From Corallium rubrum (lineage: Eukaryota > Cnidaria > Anthozoa > Scleralcyonacea > Coralliidae): a stretch of 64,000 bases of DNA. Below, piece by piece: positions 40,518 to 52,800 of the stretch. The DNA lies in assembly GCA_964035015.1 (NCBI GenBank), contig OZ036001.1:16543611-16607610 (forward strand). Reading direction: 5' to 3'. A program made the position numbers and the translations under genes. Positions within the stretch are counted from its first letter, which is position 1. Every line of letters begins with the position of its first letter. Below the pieces are notes generated by a model. It was not told the DNA's origin and did no database searches. It saw nothing but the letters and a program-made list of their open reading frames with translations.

Positions 40518-43424
40518 ATGTCTAATACCAGACAACTACAATCTTACAACTCAGTAAAATATGTATACAATTCTCCGATACCTGTTAGAATCACTAACCG
40601 ATATGTTGTCTCTAGTCTACGCAGCGCTGGTATAAACAGACAAAGACCTCATATAAGAGCGTCTTACAAATCTACGAATTGTATTAAAATATCTATTGAT
40701 GCAACTGTCAATCGAAACCAATTTGTTCCTCGCATAATGTTGTCGAACACTATGTCACTAGTCCCTAAACTAGACGAAGTTCAGGAATTTCTCTTAAAGA
40801 ATAATGTTGACATCGAATTTATAACTGAGACATGGTTAAAAGATCGTATATTTTACTCAGTTGTAAACATACAAGGCTATACGATTTATCGAAAAGACCG
40901 ATCTATTCAAGAACACGGAGGCGTTTGTATATACATTAAAGATCACATCAAACATGAAATTCCCAACAATTTACAATGTTGTGACGAACACGAAATTTTT
41001 TGGATAAAATTACACCCCACGCGACGACCTCGTAGGTTTTCGTGCATAATTGCCGCAGTTGTTTATCATCCGCCCGCATCGGACATACAATCGATCTCTA
41101 ATCACCTTTTTCAAAGCCTGTCAGCAGCAGAATCCATGTTTCCTAACTGTGGGATAATTGTTGCAGGGGATTTCAACCGCCTTAACACCAGCAGCCTGCA
41201 AAGACATTTCAAGTTAAAGCAGCTCGTGAAGTCTGCTACTAGAGGTCAAGCAATACTCGATTTGATTCTTACAAACATGAGTCAATATTTTTCGTCACCG
41301 GAAACCTCTCCCCCTTTCGGACTATCTGACCACAATACGGTTCTCTTAAAACAAGAAGCTAGAGTAACAGGACAGTCAACCAGGAAACTCATTACTGTCC
41401 GTGACATGAGGGATAGTCGTAAGATGTCACTGGGCCGCTATCTTGGTAACGTTGATTGGTCAATCATGAACTCCTGCAGTGACTGTGATGGGAAACTAGC
41501 AGTCTTTGAGGAATTGGTGAAGATTGGCTTCAATCATATTATCCCTGAAAAAACGATGAAAGTGTACCCTAAGGATGCTCCCTGGATAAGTACCAAAGTA
41601 AAAAAATTGATACGCTTACGTCAGCGTGCCTTTCATTTCAACAGGGAAGGGACTCTTTACAAGTTCTACAGAAACGCTGTAAATAAAGAGAGGAAACTCT
41701 GCAGGGTGAACTACTACGTCTCAAAAGTTCGTGACCTGAAAGAAGTCAATCCCCGTCAATGGTGGAAAGAAGTAAAAAAGTTAAGTGGATCTGGCAGGAA
41801 CAACGACAACGACTTGTTGAACATCCTTAACGTCCCAGAATACGAAAGTTTCTCACGACTGGAAGTAGCAAATGCTCTTAACACAGTCCTTCTGAAACCT
41901 TTACAAGCCTATGAACCACTCGACTCCGGTGCAGCCTATTTAACTGTAGAAGAAGATGCTGATGTTTTTGAGGTTGCCACTCATCGCGTGTATAACACCC
42001 TGTTGCACCTAAATAAGTATAAAGCCTCAGGCCCGGACGACATTCCCAACCGGCTCTATAAAGAAAATGCCGATCTTGTAGCAGAACCCGTTACCGACAT
42101 ACTGAACGCCTCTTTTAGGGATCAGAAGTTGCCCTCCAGTTGGAAACTTGCGAACATATCCCCACTTCCCAAAGTCAAACAGGTCACTGACCCAAAGAAG
42201 GAACTTCGTCCAATCTTCTCACTTACCTCATCCCTTTCCAAAGTTGCAGAAGACTTTGTGGTAGCAGACTATGTGAAACCAGCTGTAACAAAGTCGATCG
42301 ACCCTAATCAGTATGGGACAATTTCCGGTTCTTCCACTGTCTTGGCTCTATTAAGCATGTTTCATAAATGGTTAGGGGAAACTGACGGCACAGGTTCATC
42401 AGAACGGATTCTATTATTTGACTACCGTAAAGCTTTTGATCTGATAGATCATACTACACTCGTTATGAAATTGAAACAGATGGACCTTCCGTACAGCATC
42501 ATTAACTGGATCATAAGTTTTGTCACTAATAGATCACAGAGGGTTAAATTAGGAAAGGACTGTTTTTCGGAGTGGGGAGTTGTTCCATCGGGGGTGCCCC
42601 AAGGAACTAAGTTGGGGCCTTGGTTGTTCTTGGTTATGATCAACGATCTCAATATCGCAGATCCATTTAGCATGTGGAAATATGTCGATGACACCACTGT
42701 GTCTGAGACCATCGTTAAGGGAGAGCAGAGTAAAGCACAACAAGCAGCTGACCAGGTTCATGAGTGGTCAAGAAATAACTTGTTCCAACTTAACTGCGAC
42801 AAAACAAAGGATCTCGTCATCAGTTTCAACCGTTCTTTGCAAGATCAATCATTTCCAACTGTTTACATAGAAGGGAAACCCATTTGTACTGTGACTAGCG
42901 TCAAACTACTAGGAGTTACTATTAACTCTAGTCTAACATGGAATGACCACATCGAAGACCTTATTAAAGGAGCATATAGGAAGTTTTACTTCCTTGTACA
43001 GCTTAAGCGCACTCATGTTCCACATAAAGATCTTGTAATCTTCTATTGTACATGAATTAGATCAAGTATTGATTATGCTTCTCCGGTCTTTCATTATGCA
43101 CTTCCCAAATATCTACAAGCAGATCTAGAAAGAGTTCAAAAAAGAGCATTATCTTGCATTTTTCCAGGGACTCCCTATCAAGACGCGCTAGCTTTGGCAG
43201 GTATTGATTCCATTCATGATCATCACGAAATTCTAACCAAGAAACTGTTTAAGTCAGTTGTGAGAACTCAAATAATAAGCTGAACGACCTACTTCCAAAG
43301 AAAAACACAAATAACATATACGACTTAAGGAAAAAGAGAACCTTTGATGTTCCCCTTGTAAAAGCGAATCGATTTTTTAACTCTTTTATTATGCAAAGTT
43401 GCAATACACATAACAATGAGTGAC
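40518..43424 (+). pseudogene. CR1/L2-type LINE ORF2, endonuclease plus reverse transcriptase
   Basis: The APE-type endonuclease covers the first ~280 codons: LSNTMSLVPKLDEVQEFL, FITETWLKDRIF, GGVCIYIKD, VAGDFNRL and the catalytic LSDHNTV. RT: KYKASGPDDIPNRLYKENAD, FDYRKAFDLIDHTTL, GVPQGTKLGPWLFLVMINDL, catalytic MWKYVDDTTVS. Open from 40518 to a TGA at 43053-43055 inside the C-terminal domain; the same frame then continues (IRSSIDYASPVFHYALP, ERVQKRALSCIFPGTPYQDA) to about 43280, where a frameshift precedes the true end near 43424. A young but damaged copy. Confidence 0.92.
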
Positions 43425-43496
43425 CAGGTTTGTTAGCTTATTTAGTATATACCTATATAGATTTTATAAGTAATATTGGGCATTTCACTCGATTAC

Positions 43497-43619
43497 ATAG
43501 CATGTTCTAAGGATTTTGGGTGAAGGAAAATTCGAGTGTAGAATATATACATTTAGTCTCCAAATGTATATATTCTACACTCGAATTTTCCTTCACCCAA
43601 AATCCTTAGAACATGCTAT
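43497..43619. repeat. Perfect 58-base inverted repeat
   Basis: Arms 43497-43554 and 43562-43619 are exact complements with a seven-base loop (AGTCTCC). No coding sequence. Such a perfect hairpin in decayed DNA implies recent origin, perhaps a MITE or a replication-made inversion. Confidence 0.95.
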
Positions 43620-43859
43620 ATAGATTTTAGATGTATTAGATGTATAATATGATATAAAACCGTTGTAATATTCATATCACTAACATTGTAAAAGATACTC
43701 AATTCAGCATTTAATTGCTGCAATGTAACTTTGATTTTTTAAACTATTAAACTGTAAATTACAGTACAATACATGGTTTCTCAAAATAAAAATGTGTTTA
43801 TCGCAAACCTTTTGACTTTTTAGATTTGATGTACTGTATAATAAACGAGCAGGAGTGTT

Positions 43860-45106
43860 TTATCAGATATAACGCTAACACTCTTTACTCCCCGGTAGCA
43901 TCAATATTCAACGCTTCGATTCGTTAAGGTAAAGTCCCTCCTCTGTGGAAATCGGCCAATGTTTTACCGATTTTAAAGAAAAACACCGCTCAGGTTACAG
44001 ATGATGATCTTCGACCAATTTCATTAACTCCTACAATCAGTAAAATCCTCGAAGGCTTCGTCTTCAAGTGGTTATTTGAACAGATCGTACCTTATATTGA
44101 TCACTACCAATACGGAAACATGAAGAAGTGCTCTACCACACTTGCTCTTATTCATATGATCCATCATTGGTTAGCAGCTACCGATTCCACCGGTTCTGTA
44201 ATACGCGCTTGTATGATAGATTTCTCCAAAGCGTTTGACAGAATAGATCATAATATTCTAATTAAAAAGCTGCAAGCCCTTGGTGTCCATCCTTGTCTAA
44301 TAAATTGGTGCGCCGATTTCCTTCGCTGTCGGTACCTAAGAGTTAAAGTAGGAACAAACAAATCGTCTTGGAAACTAGTGCATGCAGGAGTTCCTCAGGG
44401 CACTAAGCTTGGTCCCCTTCTATTCTTAGTTATGATTAATGACCTAAAGACATATTTTCCTTTGTACAAATACGTGGATGATTGCACCCTCTACGAAGTC
44501 GTATTAAAACCGTATATCAGTGAAATACAAGAAGATTTCAACGAATTACAAACCTGGACAGCTAACAACAATATGCTTCCAAACGTCAAGAAAACAAAAG
44601 AGCTCCGAATTTCCTTTCTGAATGAAGAACCAACGTTTCTCCAACTAACTGCTAGTAACAATACAGTGGAAACGGTACCTTGGTTTAAACTTCTTGGCCT
44701 TATTATCTCATCAGATTTGACTTGGGACCAACATGTCAATTACATTTGTGCAAAGGCGAGTAAAAGACTGTACGCTATCAGAATATTAAAGCGGTCAGGC
44801 GTCTCAACCCCTGATCTAACACGTATTTATTGTTCATTCGTCCGTCCCATTCTAGAGTATGCATGTCAAGTTTGGCACTTCTCTCTCACCGAAAAATTGT
44901 CTTATCAGATTGAACAAATACGAAAAAGAGCAGTCAAAATTATCCTACCTCTGCAGACATCGTATGAAACAAGCCTGGCTAAGTTAAAACTATTAACATT
45001 GGCAGAACGCAGACAAGAACTCTGTTATAAATTATATCAATCGATTGTCCAAGACGAAAATAATAAATTAAACGAACTGTTACCAGAACCCAAAGAACAC
45101 TCCTAA
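43860..45106 (+). pseudogene. CR1/L2-type LINE reverse transcriptase, 5'-truncated, second copy
   Basis: Begins inside the RT fingers (VASIFNASIR, a stop near 43925, then KVPPLWKSANVLPILKKN), then an open frame from 44120: CMIDFSKAFDRIDHNILIKK, HAGVPQGTKLGPLLFLVMIN, catalytic LYKYVDDCTLYE, and the thumb/C-terminal region YCSFVRPILEYACQVWHFSL and IEQIRKRAVKIILPLQTSYE, to a stop at 45104-45106. It diverges from the LINE at 40518 and is a different subfamily. Confidence 0.9.
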
Positions 45107-48100
45107 CCATTAAGAAACCCACGATATTTCCCAATGATTAAAACAAAAACGGACAGATATAGGAAATCATTCATATGTGAAGCTATTAAATTATTTGACA
45201 ATTGTCGTTAGTGGCAGTGGCAATAGACGAGTTTGCCTAAACTTGAAATTTTTATATCTTAACCTCAATAAATCTTAAATTGTTGAACATATTAATCTTT
45301 TAAATTTTGTAAATATAATGTCGTAAACATACTCTTGTAAATATAATTTTTATATACAGTATACATATATAGTTAATTTTATACCAATCCATGTAAAATC
45401 AAGTTTTTTATGTTGTTACATCGTAAACAGCATACTAGTTGATTATGAATAAACACTTAATAATTAATATCTGATAAAGCACGAACTGCGAGTTTATTAT
45501 ACGGCTTCAAAAACGAACCACTTGGTAAGTTGATTGGCGGAGTTAGTTTGAAAAATAACCTTGTCTAAGCCGAGAAAATCAAAGCTAAAGTTTATGTAAA
45601 TCAGGAGAAATCTTTATCACATATAAAGATACGATACGGTAATGATTTTCTTTTGTGTTTTCCTCATGAATTATTAATGAGTTTTTGAAACTGTAACTAA
45701 AAAACCATTAATAATTCATGAGGACATTTTATTATTGAGAAAATTACAGCATTAATTAAGATATGTGTTTGGTTCTTAGTTGTTTATGGCAGTGCTGACT
45801 CTAACCCTACTGCCACAGTAACCATTGCAAAGTACACATACCTAAACCCAACCAAAGCCATGCATCTAATTAGTGTGAGGTAGTGAAATCCATTATGTGG
45901 ACGTAACATGAAGCAGCTATAAAGGAGGCTGCGATCCTTTGCACTGATCAAAAGGATTGTGGCTTCTGTCTGTAGGCGAGTTGCCAAAATCTCTATTCAA
46001 TAAATCTCACTGGAAGATTAATGGGAAAAAACGACCTAACTTATAAGTATATAATTTGGTACTGCTCATTCGTAAAGGTGAAGTGTAAAACGGTATTAAT
46101 AACAACAGATCAATACTTGGAAAAAGTCAAGATTTGAAAGTCGAAGAAATGTCATTTAATTGTATCGTGCATACACAAATAATTTATTCATCATTCAGAT
46201 CGAGAATTAAAACTCAATCCCAGGAAAACCAAATTTCAGTATCTGGCCAGATAATTATTAAAAACTATCCAGTGCACATCTAGTATTAATGTAATACACT
46301 GTATATTAATGTTGATTTTTCTGACTGATTCTCAAAAATGGATTTTTCCTTAGGAAAGATGTTTTATAATATAGTGACTCAGTGGTTGTTACATGTATGT
46401 GTGTGCCAATACTCCATAGAGCATTAATGGGATAAAAACAGGGGGAAACATTTGTAAGAAAATAGGGGGAAAATTGTCAATGATTTAATAAATTACAATG
46501 AATAATTTTTGTTCAATTGTTTATTGTTCAGTTCTATTATCTATTTCAATTACCTTCATGTTGTATCCCATTCTTGATTAGCACTTTTCACTGCAGCCCT
46601 TACGGTACGCTAATAATTGATTATTAAACGATTAGTTATTGTAAGGCATCATACCCTAGACTATTTAATTTTTTTAATATAATTTTTTCCTCTTCATATA
46701 GAGTTGAAAATGTAAATCATCAGTTTGATCCCCAAATCAGTTGGATTTTATACTCATTGGATCTTTGCTCTTACTGTCCCAAGCTACTGTACAGTACTTT
46801 AATAGGAAAAAAAGTGAAACTGGTAACAAAGTATGAATTCAATTTGACTTTCAAGTAGATACTGTGATGATACAGTTGATGAAACATATACATGTGTTGC
46901 AAGGCACTGCCAACAGCTGTACAATAGTAAACACACATTTCAAAAGGTGAAAATTACCTCAACTAATGAAATTTACTTTTTAGCAGCAAATTTCATTTCA
47001 AAAATATTTTCTAGCAGGCACTTTCTACCTCTCATGCTCTATAAGCATTATGCTATGTAACAGCAAGTATATGTTTCTTATGCCACTGTACTGCTACATG
47101 TTAATTGTATTTTTCTAATGATTCCATATATATATATATTATAAGGTAACATTTAGTAGCATATTTATTCAAACATTTATTACAGTATAGCTTAATCCTT
47201 TTAAAAAATTGAACAACAGATGTCTGCAATTTTAGTTACCAAACTTTTTTTATCGACTAATTATTATCTACTGTGTAAAAGTTTTACCATGTGAAGCAAA
47301 AGGTGTGTAGTTAAGTAAAACAGCCTTTTGAAAAATATTGTGGCAAACAAAATCTTAAACAAAATTTTAATGTAAAAAACGATTAGTATAATGTACAACT
47401 TTTGATCAACCAGTCCCTGTGCAACATTTACATTGCGAATGAGCGTAGTGTCACCCAGCAGATTGTTGCTGCTATGGAAATTAAATCAGTTTTCACCTTG
47501 AACATTTGCTTTTGACTAATTAATGCGAGATTGATTTAAGCATTGGAGGAAACACTATACTTCATGGGCTGAAAGCCGAGTGATATAATTAGCTATGATA
47601 AAATTATAAACACTTTGCTTGTGGGTTTCTAGAAAGTGTTGACTGGATTGCGATTTATGCAATCAGGACGATCATGCTCTCCAGATCTCTCACTGTGGCC
47701 TTGCACACTCCAACTTCTTGCACAGCTATATGTACATGTATTTAAGGTATATAAATGGAAAACATTACTCTATACTCTCAATATGTCAAGGGATATGCAG
47801 CTAGTATATACAATAGGAATACAGTAACTTTTTTGAGTACAGTAGTTCATTTTCTCCATGTACAGTACACCCTAATTGTTTTTGCAACTCATGTGAATGG
47901 CTGTTGTCTGCAATGTCAGTAGAGCCTCATTCTAGTTCAGAGCAACCATATGTGCTCAACAACAATTTCCTCTCTCGATGATTAAAACCACGAAGTCTTA
48001 AGCTATTTCTACTTGATCTCTAGACTGTACTTTTAGCTTAATGTCTTAAATGAGCTGCTACTGAGTACAAACTACCTTTTATTGTTACCTTCTGCTTATT

Positions 48101-48322
48101 TCTTATACTCACAATGATGTTTTGACTTGGTATTCAGTTACAGTATACTCTGTGAAAAATTGTTGTTGCAGGGATGTATGTTCGATAGATGAAAAAATTG
48201 TCCTTAATTTTACGATATTTTGTCTCCATACAAAGCATCCAGACTGAGAGAAAAGGTTAAATATTGATTTCTGAACAGCATTAATTGTTGTATTATTTTA
48301 TTTGCATATACAACATCTCAGT
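45107..48322. other. Gene-free AT-rich region
   Basis: No credible gene in ~3.2 kb. It contains the LINE 3' trailer (to ~45480), an 18-base inverted repeat CCTCATGAATTATTAATG at 45662-45679 and 45706-45723, a fragment of the CCAGATA-type MITE (46240-46285) and short TA runs. Small frames at 45784-45987 and 47636-47827 lack support. Confidence 0.65.
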
Positions 48323-48520
48323 TTATCTTCTTGAACTTGTCGTATTAACCTTAACAATCAAAGGGACCTTGTCCCTGGCAATTTTGCTTGTCTCTCTTTC
48401 TTCCTCCCATGTCCTTTCCTGCCGTTGGACAATCTTGGTGTTTTGCTCCATGAGTAGCTTTTGGTTCTGTAAGATCTTCTTCATTATCTCTTTGTGGTTG
48501 ACGTTGTCATTTCTTTCCAT
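48323..48520 (-). CDS. Small coiled-coil frame, unknown
   Basis: 65 codons from ATG at 48520: MERNDNVNHKEIMKKILQNQ, KLLMEQNTKIVQRQERTWEE, ending at SSRR. The composition is helical and charged. It lies divergent to the Tnp2 gene, separated by ~240 bases that include an E2F-like site and an 11-base tandem repeat (TTTTGAAAAAGC). It might be a second product of the same transposon, or an exon. I do not recognise it. Confidence 0.3.
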   Translation of the reverse strand: MERNDNVNHKEIMKKILQNQKLLMEQNTKIVQRQERTWEEERETSKIARDKVPLIVKVNTTSSRR

Positions 48521-48623
48521 GGCAAAGCCAGTCTTAATATTCCTTTGTACTTTTTGAAAAAGCTTTTGAAAAAGCTTTTGAAAAAGAGACCTTCGAAGGC
48601 TTCGATTTTCCCTCGTCTCCTTA

Positions 48624-48635
48624 TTTTCGCGCCAA
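48624..48635 (+). promoter_or_regulatory. E2F-like site upstream of Tnp2 gene
   Basis: TTTTCGCGCCAA, 129 bases before the Tnp2 ATG at 48764, overlapping a CCAAT box (CGCCAATAAG) with an inverted CCAAT (ATTGGC) at 48650. Confidence 0.5.
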
Positions 48636-48763
48636 TAAGCTGTTTTCTTATTGGCCTGATTAGGTCATGTGATAAGGAAAATAACCCCTTATGTCCCCAA
48701 AATTCCCGATATTAAGGGGGTGATATTTGTTTCTATGGCAACTAAAGAGATTATGTTAGTAAT

Positions 48764-50170
48764 ATGGCTGATCGCAGCTATCTTACGTTGTGTCCTCACT
48801 GTGAAAGTTATTTGCCTGGTAGAACGTTTAGAAGACATAGAGAAAGTTTTTTCGATGCACGTAATAATAGATGGGAAAAGGATGAATGATTGTTGGAAAG
48901 CAGTAGTGGAGACGAGACCCCTTTTATGGAAATAAGTCAAGGTATTGATCATTCAGTGTTTCGTGATAGTGATAGCGATGTTGACGACCCCGGGCAACAA
49001 GCCACGGATGACAACTTGGGCGAGTTGCTTAACAACGAGGTATGGGATGATACATTAGTAAATGACATAGATGAGGATTTTAGTGAGAACCATGAAGTCC
49101 CATCTATTGAAGTAAATTCATCAAATCGTTCATCTAGTCGTACCTTAGTTAATTGCTTGATAATATTACTAGCGTACTTTTGGACTTATTTTCGCATATC
49201 TGACAGTGCCATGGAATTTCTTTTGTCTTTCTTAAAAAAGTTTTTTGAAGTAGCAGCGTTATCGAACAATTGGTTTGCTGCGCTGGCATTGGCTTTCCCG
49301 GGAACATTGTATTACTTTCGTAAAGAAATTGGTTTTGTCAAGGACAGTTTTACCAAGTACATTGTTTGCCCAAAATGCTCCGCTATATATAAGTTTGAAG
49401 ACAGTTGTACTGTTGGCAGTAGAAAGGTTTCGAAGACATGCTCGTATGTTAAATTTCCCAATCACAGACAGCGTCGAATGCGCAATCCTTGCGGTACAAC
49501 TTTGTTAAAAGAAGTTACACTAAAAGATGGTACTAAACGTCTTTACCCGCACAAAGTGTACTGTTATAAAAGCATTATTGCCACCTTGAAAGAGTTTGTT
49601 AAAAGAGGGGGTTTTACTGAGAGTTGTGGCGCAACCGTGAAATTCGTTCTGTTCATCAAATTATGTGCGATGTTTTTGAAGGGCGAGTTTGGAGAGACTC
49701 TCAAACATATAGTGGTTCTCCGTTTTTATCTGCTCCACGTAATTACGCTTTCGTGCTTAACGTAGATTGGATGCAGCCATTTGATCACACCCAGTACTCT
49801 ATTGGGGTACTTTATTTAGCTTTAATGAATCTGCCACGAAGTGAACGCTTCAAAAGACAAAATATTTTTCTCGTCGGAGTTATCCCAGGTCCAAATGAGC
49901 CTGAACTAAACATTAATTCATATCTATCCCCACTGGTTGATGAGCTATTGATACTTTGGGAAGACGGAGTATAGCTTAGACATTCGGGATCACCCCTCTT
50001 TCTGGAAGGCTTCAAGGTGGCTTTACTGTGCGTAGCATGTGATATGCCTGCAAGTAGAAAGGTGTGTGAGTTTACTGGGCACAATTCAAGATGTGGGTGC
50101 AATAAATGTACAAAGGAATTTCAATGCTCAGGAATTGGCGAGGCAACTGACTATTCCGGTTTTGAGCCAC
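48764..50170 (+). pseudogene. Tnp2 (EnSpm/CACTA-like) transposase, 5' part
   Basis: ATG at 48764: MADRSYLTLCPHCESYLPGR with CxxC...H...H, a putative DNA-binding finger. A TGA at 48887 is read through to an acidic region (DSDSDVDDPGQQATDDNLGE) and FVKDSFTKYIVCPKCSAIYK. A frameshift near 49630 leads to the transposase core: FLSAPRNYAFVLNVDWMQPF, FLVGVIPGPNEPELNINSYL, a TAG at 49972, then LLCVACDMPASRKVCEFTGH and CGCNKCTKEF. These blocks match the Transposase_21 (Tnp2) family. The gene is cut at 50170 by a DNA transposon and resumes at 52801. Confidence 0.88.
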
Positions 50171-50509
50171 AGGGGCAGATCCAGAGTGTAGCGAAGGATG
50201 CTTAAGCATCAGTCAAAATTTGTAAACAAATACAGAAATTTGATGTATTGCGCATTCTTCTGTACTAATACAGGTCGATAATATGACATCCGTTGTTGTA
50301 GAATACTCAGGCAAAATCAATGTCAAGTTATTAAACTTCGAAGAACTCCGTCTTCTATGATGTTTATTATTCGCGCGTAAATTAATCGAATATTAATAGG
50401 AACTCATCCGATCGGTTTATAGAATTCACGCCCCCACAAGACAAGTTGCCAATGCGTGTGGCTATTTATGTCTGCCCAATCACATCTATTTTTTACAATG
50501 TAGCGCATA

Positions 50510-50612
50510 TTTGGCGGGAGCTACACTGCTTAGACTTAGCCAATCAGGTACATTGTTGAGTATAGCTCAAATTTGGCGGGAGCTATACTGATTAAGAGTA
50601 TCCAATCAAGTT
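50510..50612 (+). promoter_or_regulatory. E2F/CCAAT promoter cluster in nested transposon
   Basis: TTTGGCGGGA at 50510-50519 and 50572-50581 (both inside a repeated TTTGGCGGGAGCTA), with CCAAT at about 50476, 50540 and 50602, and a TATATATT stretch at ~50684-50700. The frame starting at 50782 is the likely target. Confidence 0.6.
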
Positions 50613-50781
50613 TTTTGATGGGCGATGCTTGCATGTTTAGGCAATTTGAGTAAACACGAAGTCATAATCGCGCCTGGTGCGCTTTTATATATTATATATT
50701 ATTTGTCTCGAGAAGACACTACCAAAACAGTGAGAACCGCGGTGAGACAAATATCAGTGGAATATTCGCTCAAATTGTGTG

Positions 50782-51040
50782 ATGTCTGAGCTCTTACTAG
50801 AGTTAGAAAGGCTAGTACCTACGGACGCTGAAGACGGACTGCAACGTGTCGTCAAGAAAATGTAGTGCGTTTAAAGCAGTTTTGTCTTGACAAGCTCGCA
50901 AACGTTGTAAATGAATATGAGCAACATGACCATGGACCGGGGTGCCCTGAAGGAAATACATCGTTGCGCGTTAGTCAATTTAGTGACCTCCAGTTTCCTA
51001 ATGGTCAAAGGATATGGTCAGGCGAACTACGACCAGTAAG
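50782..51040 (+). pseudogene. First-exon-like frame of the nested transposon
   Basis: MSELLLELERLVPTDAEDGL then VVK, a frameshift near 50860, then VRLKQFCLDKLANVVNEYE and LRVSQFSDLQFPNGQRIWSG, ending at a donor-like CCAGTAAG|GTAAAT. Family unknown. The downstream exons appear to be missing, replaced by repeats. Confidence 0.4.
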
Positions 51041-51284
51041 GTAAATAAACGTTCATATATCTGTATGATGATCAAACAATTTTAAATAACTATAGATTTT
51101 TACAGAAGACCTTCGCGCAACAATTCATTATTTTGTTTTATCTTAAAGAGCATTTTGCCTTTATATGCTAATTTTAATAAACCAGTGAGTAGTTGTGATA
51201 ACATTTGTGCTTGATTTTATATGCGCACGGTGACGCGGTACATGTTTGGAAACATTGCGTATAATTTGCCACACGGTTTTAAGG

Positions 51285-51409
51285 CTATGTGCACACGGTA
51301 ACGTTTCCAACCGTTTTCGTATTGTTTCAAGTAATGAACTGATTGTTCTCGATTCCCTTGAGAACAGCAAACAATGCAAAAACGCTCGGAAACGTTACCG
51401 TGTGGACAT
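51285..51409. repeat. Imperfect inverted repeat (CACACGGTAACG)
   Basis: TGTGCACACGGTAACGTTTCC at the left is matched by GGAAACGTTACCGTGTGGACA at the right, with further pairing (CGTATTGTTT / AAACAATGC) and a ~45-base centre. Probably another MITE inside the nested transposon. Confidence 0.7.
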
Positions 51410-51528
51410 CGCGCATCTCTCGCAGGCTACCGCATTTCACAGCTGTTGAAATGCGTTTGCCATTGGGATGGAGTATATACACTATTGTAGACTACAGCAG
51501 CGGTGTAATGTTTGAAATAGGTTCGTAG

Positions 51529-51591
<63 letters not shown>

Positions 51592-51597
51592 TTCAAT

Positions 51598-51639
51598 CCA
51601 CAGACACGTGTTTCGCTGTACTACAGCTCATCAGTATAG
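51598..51639 (-). ncRNA. Hammerhead ribozyme, satellite unit 1
   Basis: Minus strand: CUAUA, CUGAUGA (complement of 51628-51634), stem II GCUGU/ACAGC with loop AGU, GAA, ACACGUGU (four-pair palindromic stem III), C at the cleavage position, UGUGG. Stem I has five pairs with two G-U wobbles. Confidence 0.87.
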
Positions 51640-51872
51640 CTTGGAACAATCTGAATGAATTTCACCAATTACTTATACACATGCGATCGTCGGTGACAAC
51701 CGCATGTGGGAGAGCATCGGTGAAGTACATTCAGATAATGTGAAGTGTGCATGGGCCCAGAGTGCTCAAACTTCCACAAGGGTAGTGAGCGTTGCATTAT
51801 CGCCAATAGGTACCCATGGCAACTTCACAGAGTGCTCAACAACACCGAAGTGAAGGAGCGTACATAGTTCAA

Positions 51873-51915
51873 TCTACAGACACGTGTTTCGCTGTACTAC
51901 AGCTCATCAGTGTAG
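51873..51915 (-). ncRNA. Hammerhead ribozyme, satellite unit 2
   Basis: Same core as unit 1, with stem I CUACA/UGUAG perfectly paired. Differences from unit 1 in both strands of stem I preserve or improve pairing. Confidence 0.9.
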
Positions 51916-52149
51916 CTTGGAACAATCTGAAGGAATTTCACCAATTACTTATACACATGCGATCGTCGGTGACAACCGCATGTGGGACAGCATCGGTGAA
52001 GTACATTCAGATAGTGTGAAGTGCGCATGGGCCCAGAGTGCCCAAACTTCCACAAGGGTAGTGAGCGTTGCATTATCGCTAATAGGTACCCATGGCAACT
52101 TCACAGAGTGCTCAACAACACCGAAGTGAAGGAGCGTACATAGTTCAAT

Positions 52150-52190
52150 CTACAGACACGTGTTTCGCTGTACTACACTCATCAGTGTAG
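52150..52190 (-). ncRNA. Hammerhead ribozyme, satellite unit 3, damaged stem II
   Basis: Same motif with perfect stem I (CUACA/UGUAG), but one base of stem II is deleted (plus strand CTACACTCATCAG instead of CTACAGCTCATCAG), which disrupts the first pairs. Probably weak or inactive. Confidence 0.75.
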
Positions 52191-52297
52191 CTTGGAACAA
52201 TCTGAATGAATTTCACCAATTACTTATACACATGCGATCGTCGGTGACAACCGCATGTGGGACAGCATCGGTGAAGTACATTCAGATAGTGTGAAGT

Positions 52298-52349
<52 letters not shown>

Positions 52350-52800
52350 AACTTCTAGCAATTGCCTTCCAATATATATTTCCGTCAAAATGAACCTGAC
52401 TGTAATTTATTTTATTTGGTAATATCAGTTTTAAATTAATCATTCGTGATGTTTAAGTATTGATGTGATTGCTTGTATTGCTTTTTATTTCTATCGCTTT
52501 TAACTTGAATATTTACAATTTGTTATATTTTCTACAAAGATCGATAGTTTAAGCTCTTGTTAAAATGACGTAACGGAGGTGTCAAATTTCCCTAACAATA
52601 AGATTTACAGTAAAGATGATGTTCTATGTTGTTGGTGTCATGAGATCACTCATGATTTGCTGTATTTTTACAAATTCCTGGCCTTTTCTGACATAACATT
52701 CCATACAAACTATGACATCATATACAGGTTATGACGTCATATACAGACTATGACGTCGTAAAGCTGCACTCAATTTTTTTGCTGGATCCGCCCCTCAGCC

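Larger units (their letters stand above)
51593..52302 (-). repeat. Tandem hammerhead satellite, ~275 bp unit
   Basis: About 2.6 direct copies with period 275-277, bounded on both sides by (TA)n (51533-51590 and 52303-52347). Each unit carries one hammerhead on the minus strand at the same position, so a transcript would be cut into unit-length RNAs. No coding sequence. The layout is like the retrozyme-type circular-RNA repeats reported in plants and animals. Confidence 0.88.
50171..52795. mobile_element. 2.6 kb terminal-inverted-repeat transposon nested in Tnp2
   Basis: Begins AGGGGCAGATCCAG and ends CTGGATCCGCCCCT, a 14-base inverted repeat with one mismatch of the type often seen in hAT elements. 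AGCCA flanks both ends, a possible remnant of the target duplication. Removing it brings TDYSGFEP next to PSRNTVQHRRQV, continuous Tnp2 sequence. It carries a short first-exon-like frame with an E2F/CCAAT promoter, a palindrome and a hammerhead satellite, and no recognisable transposase. Confidence 0.85.
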
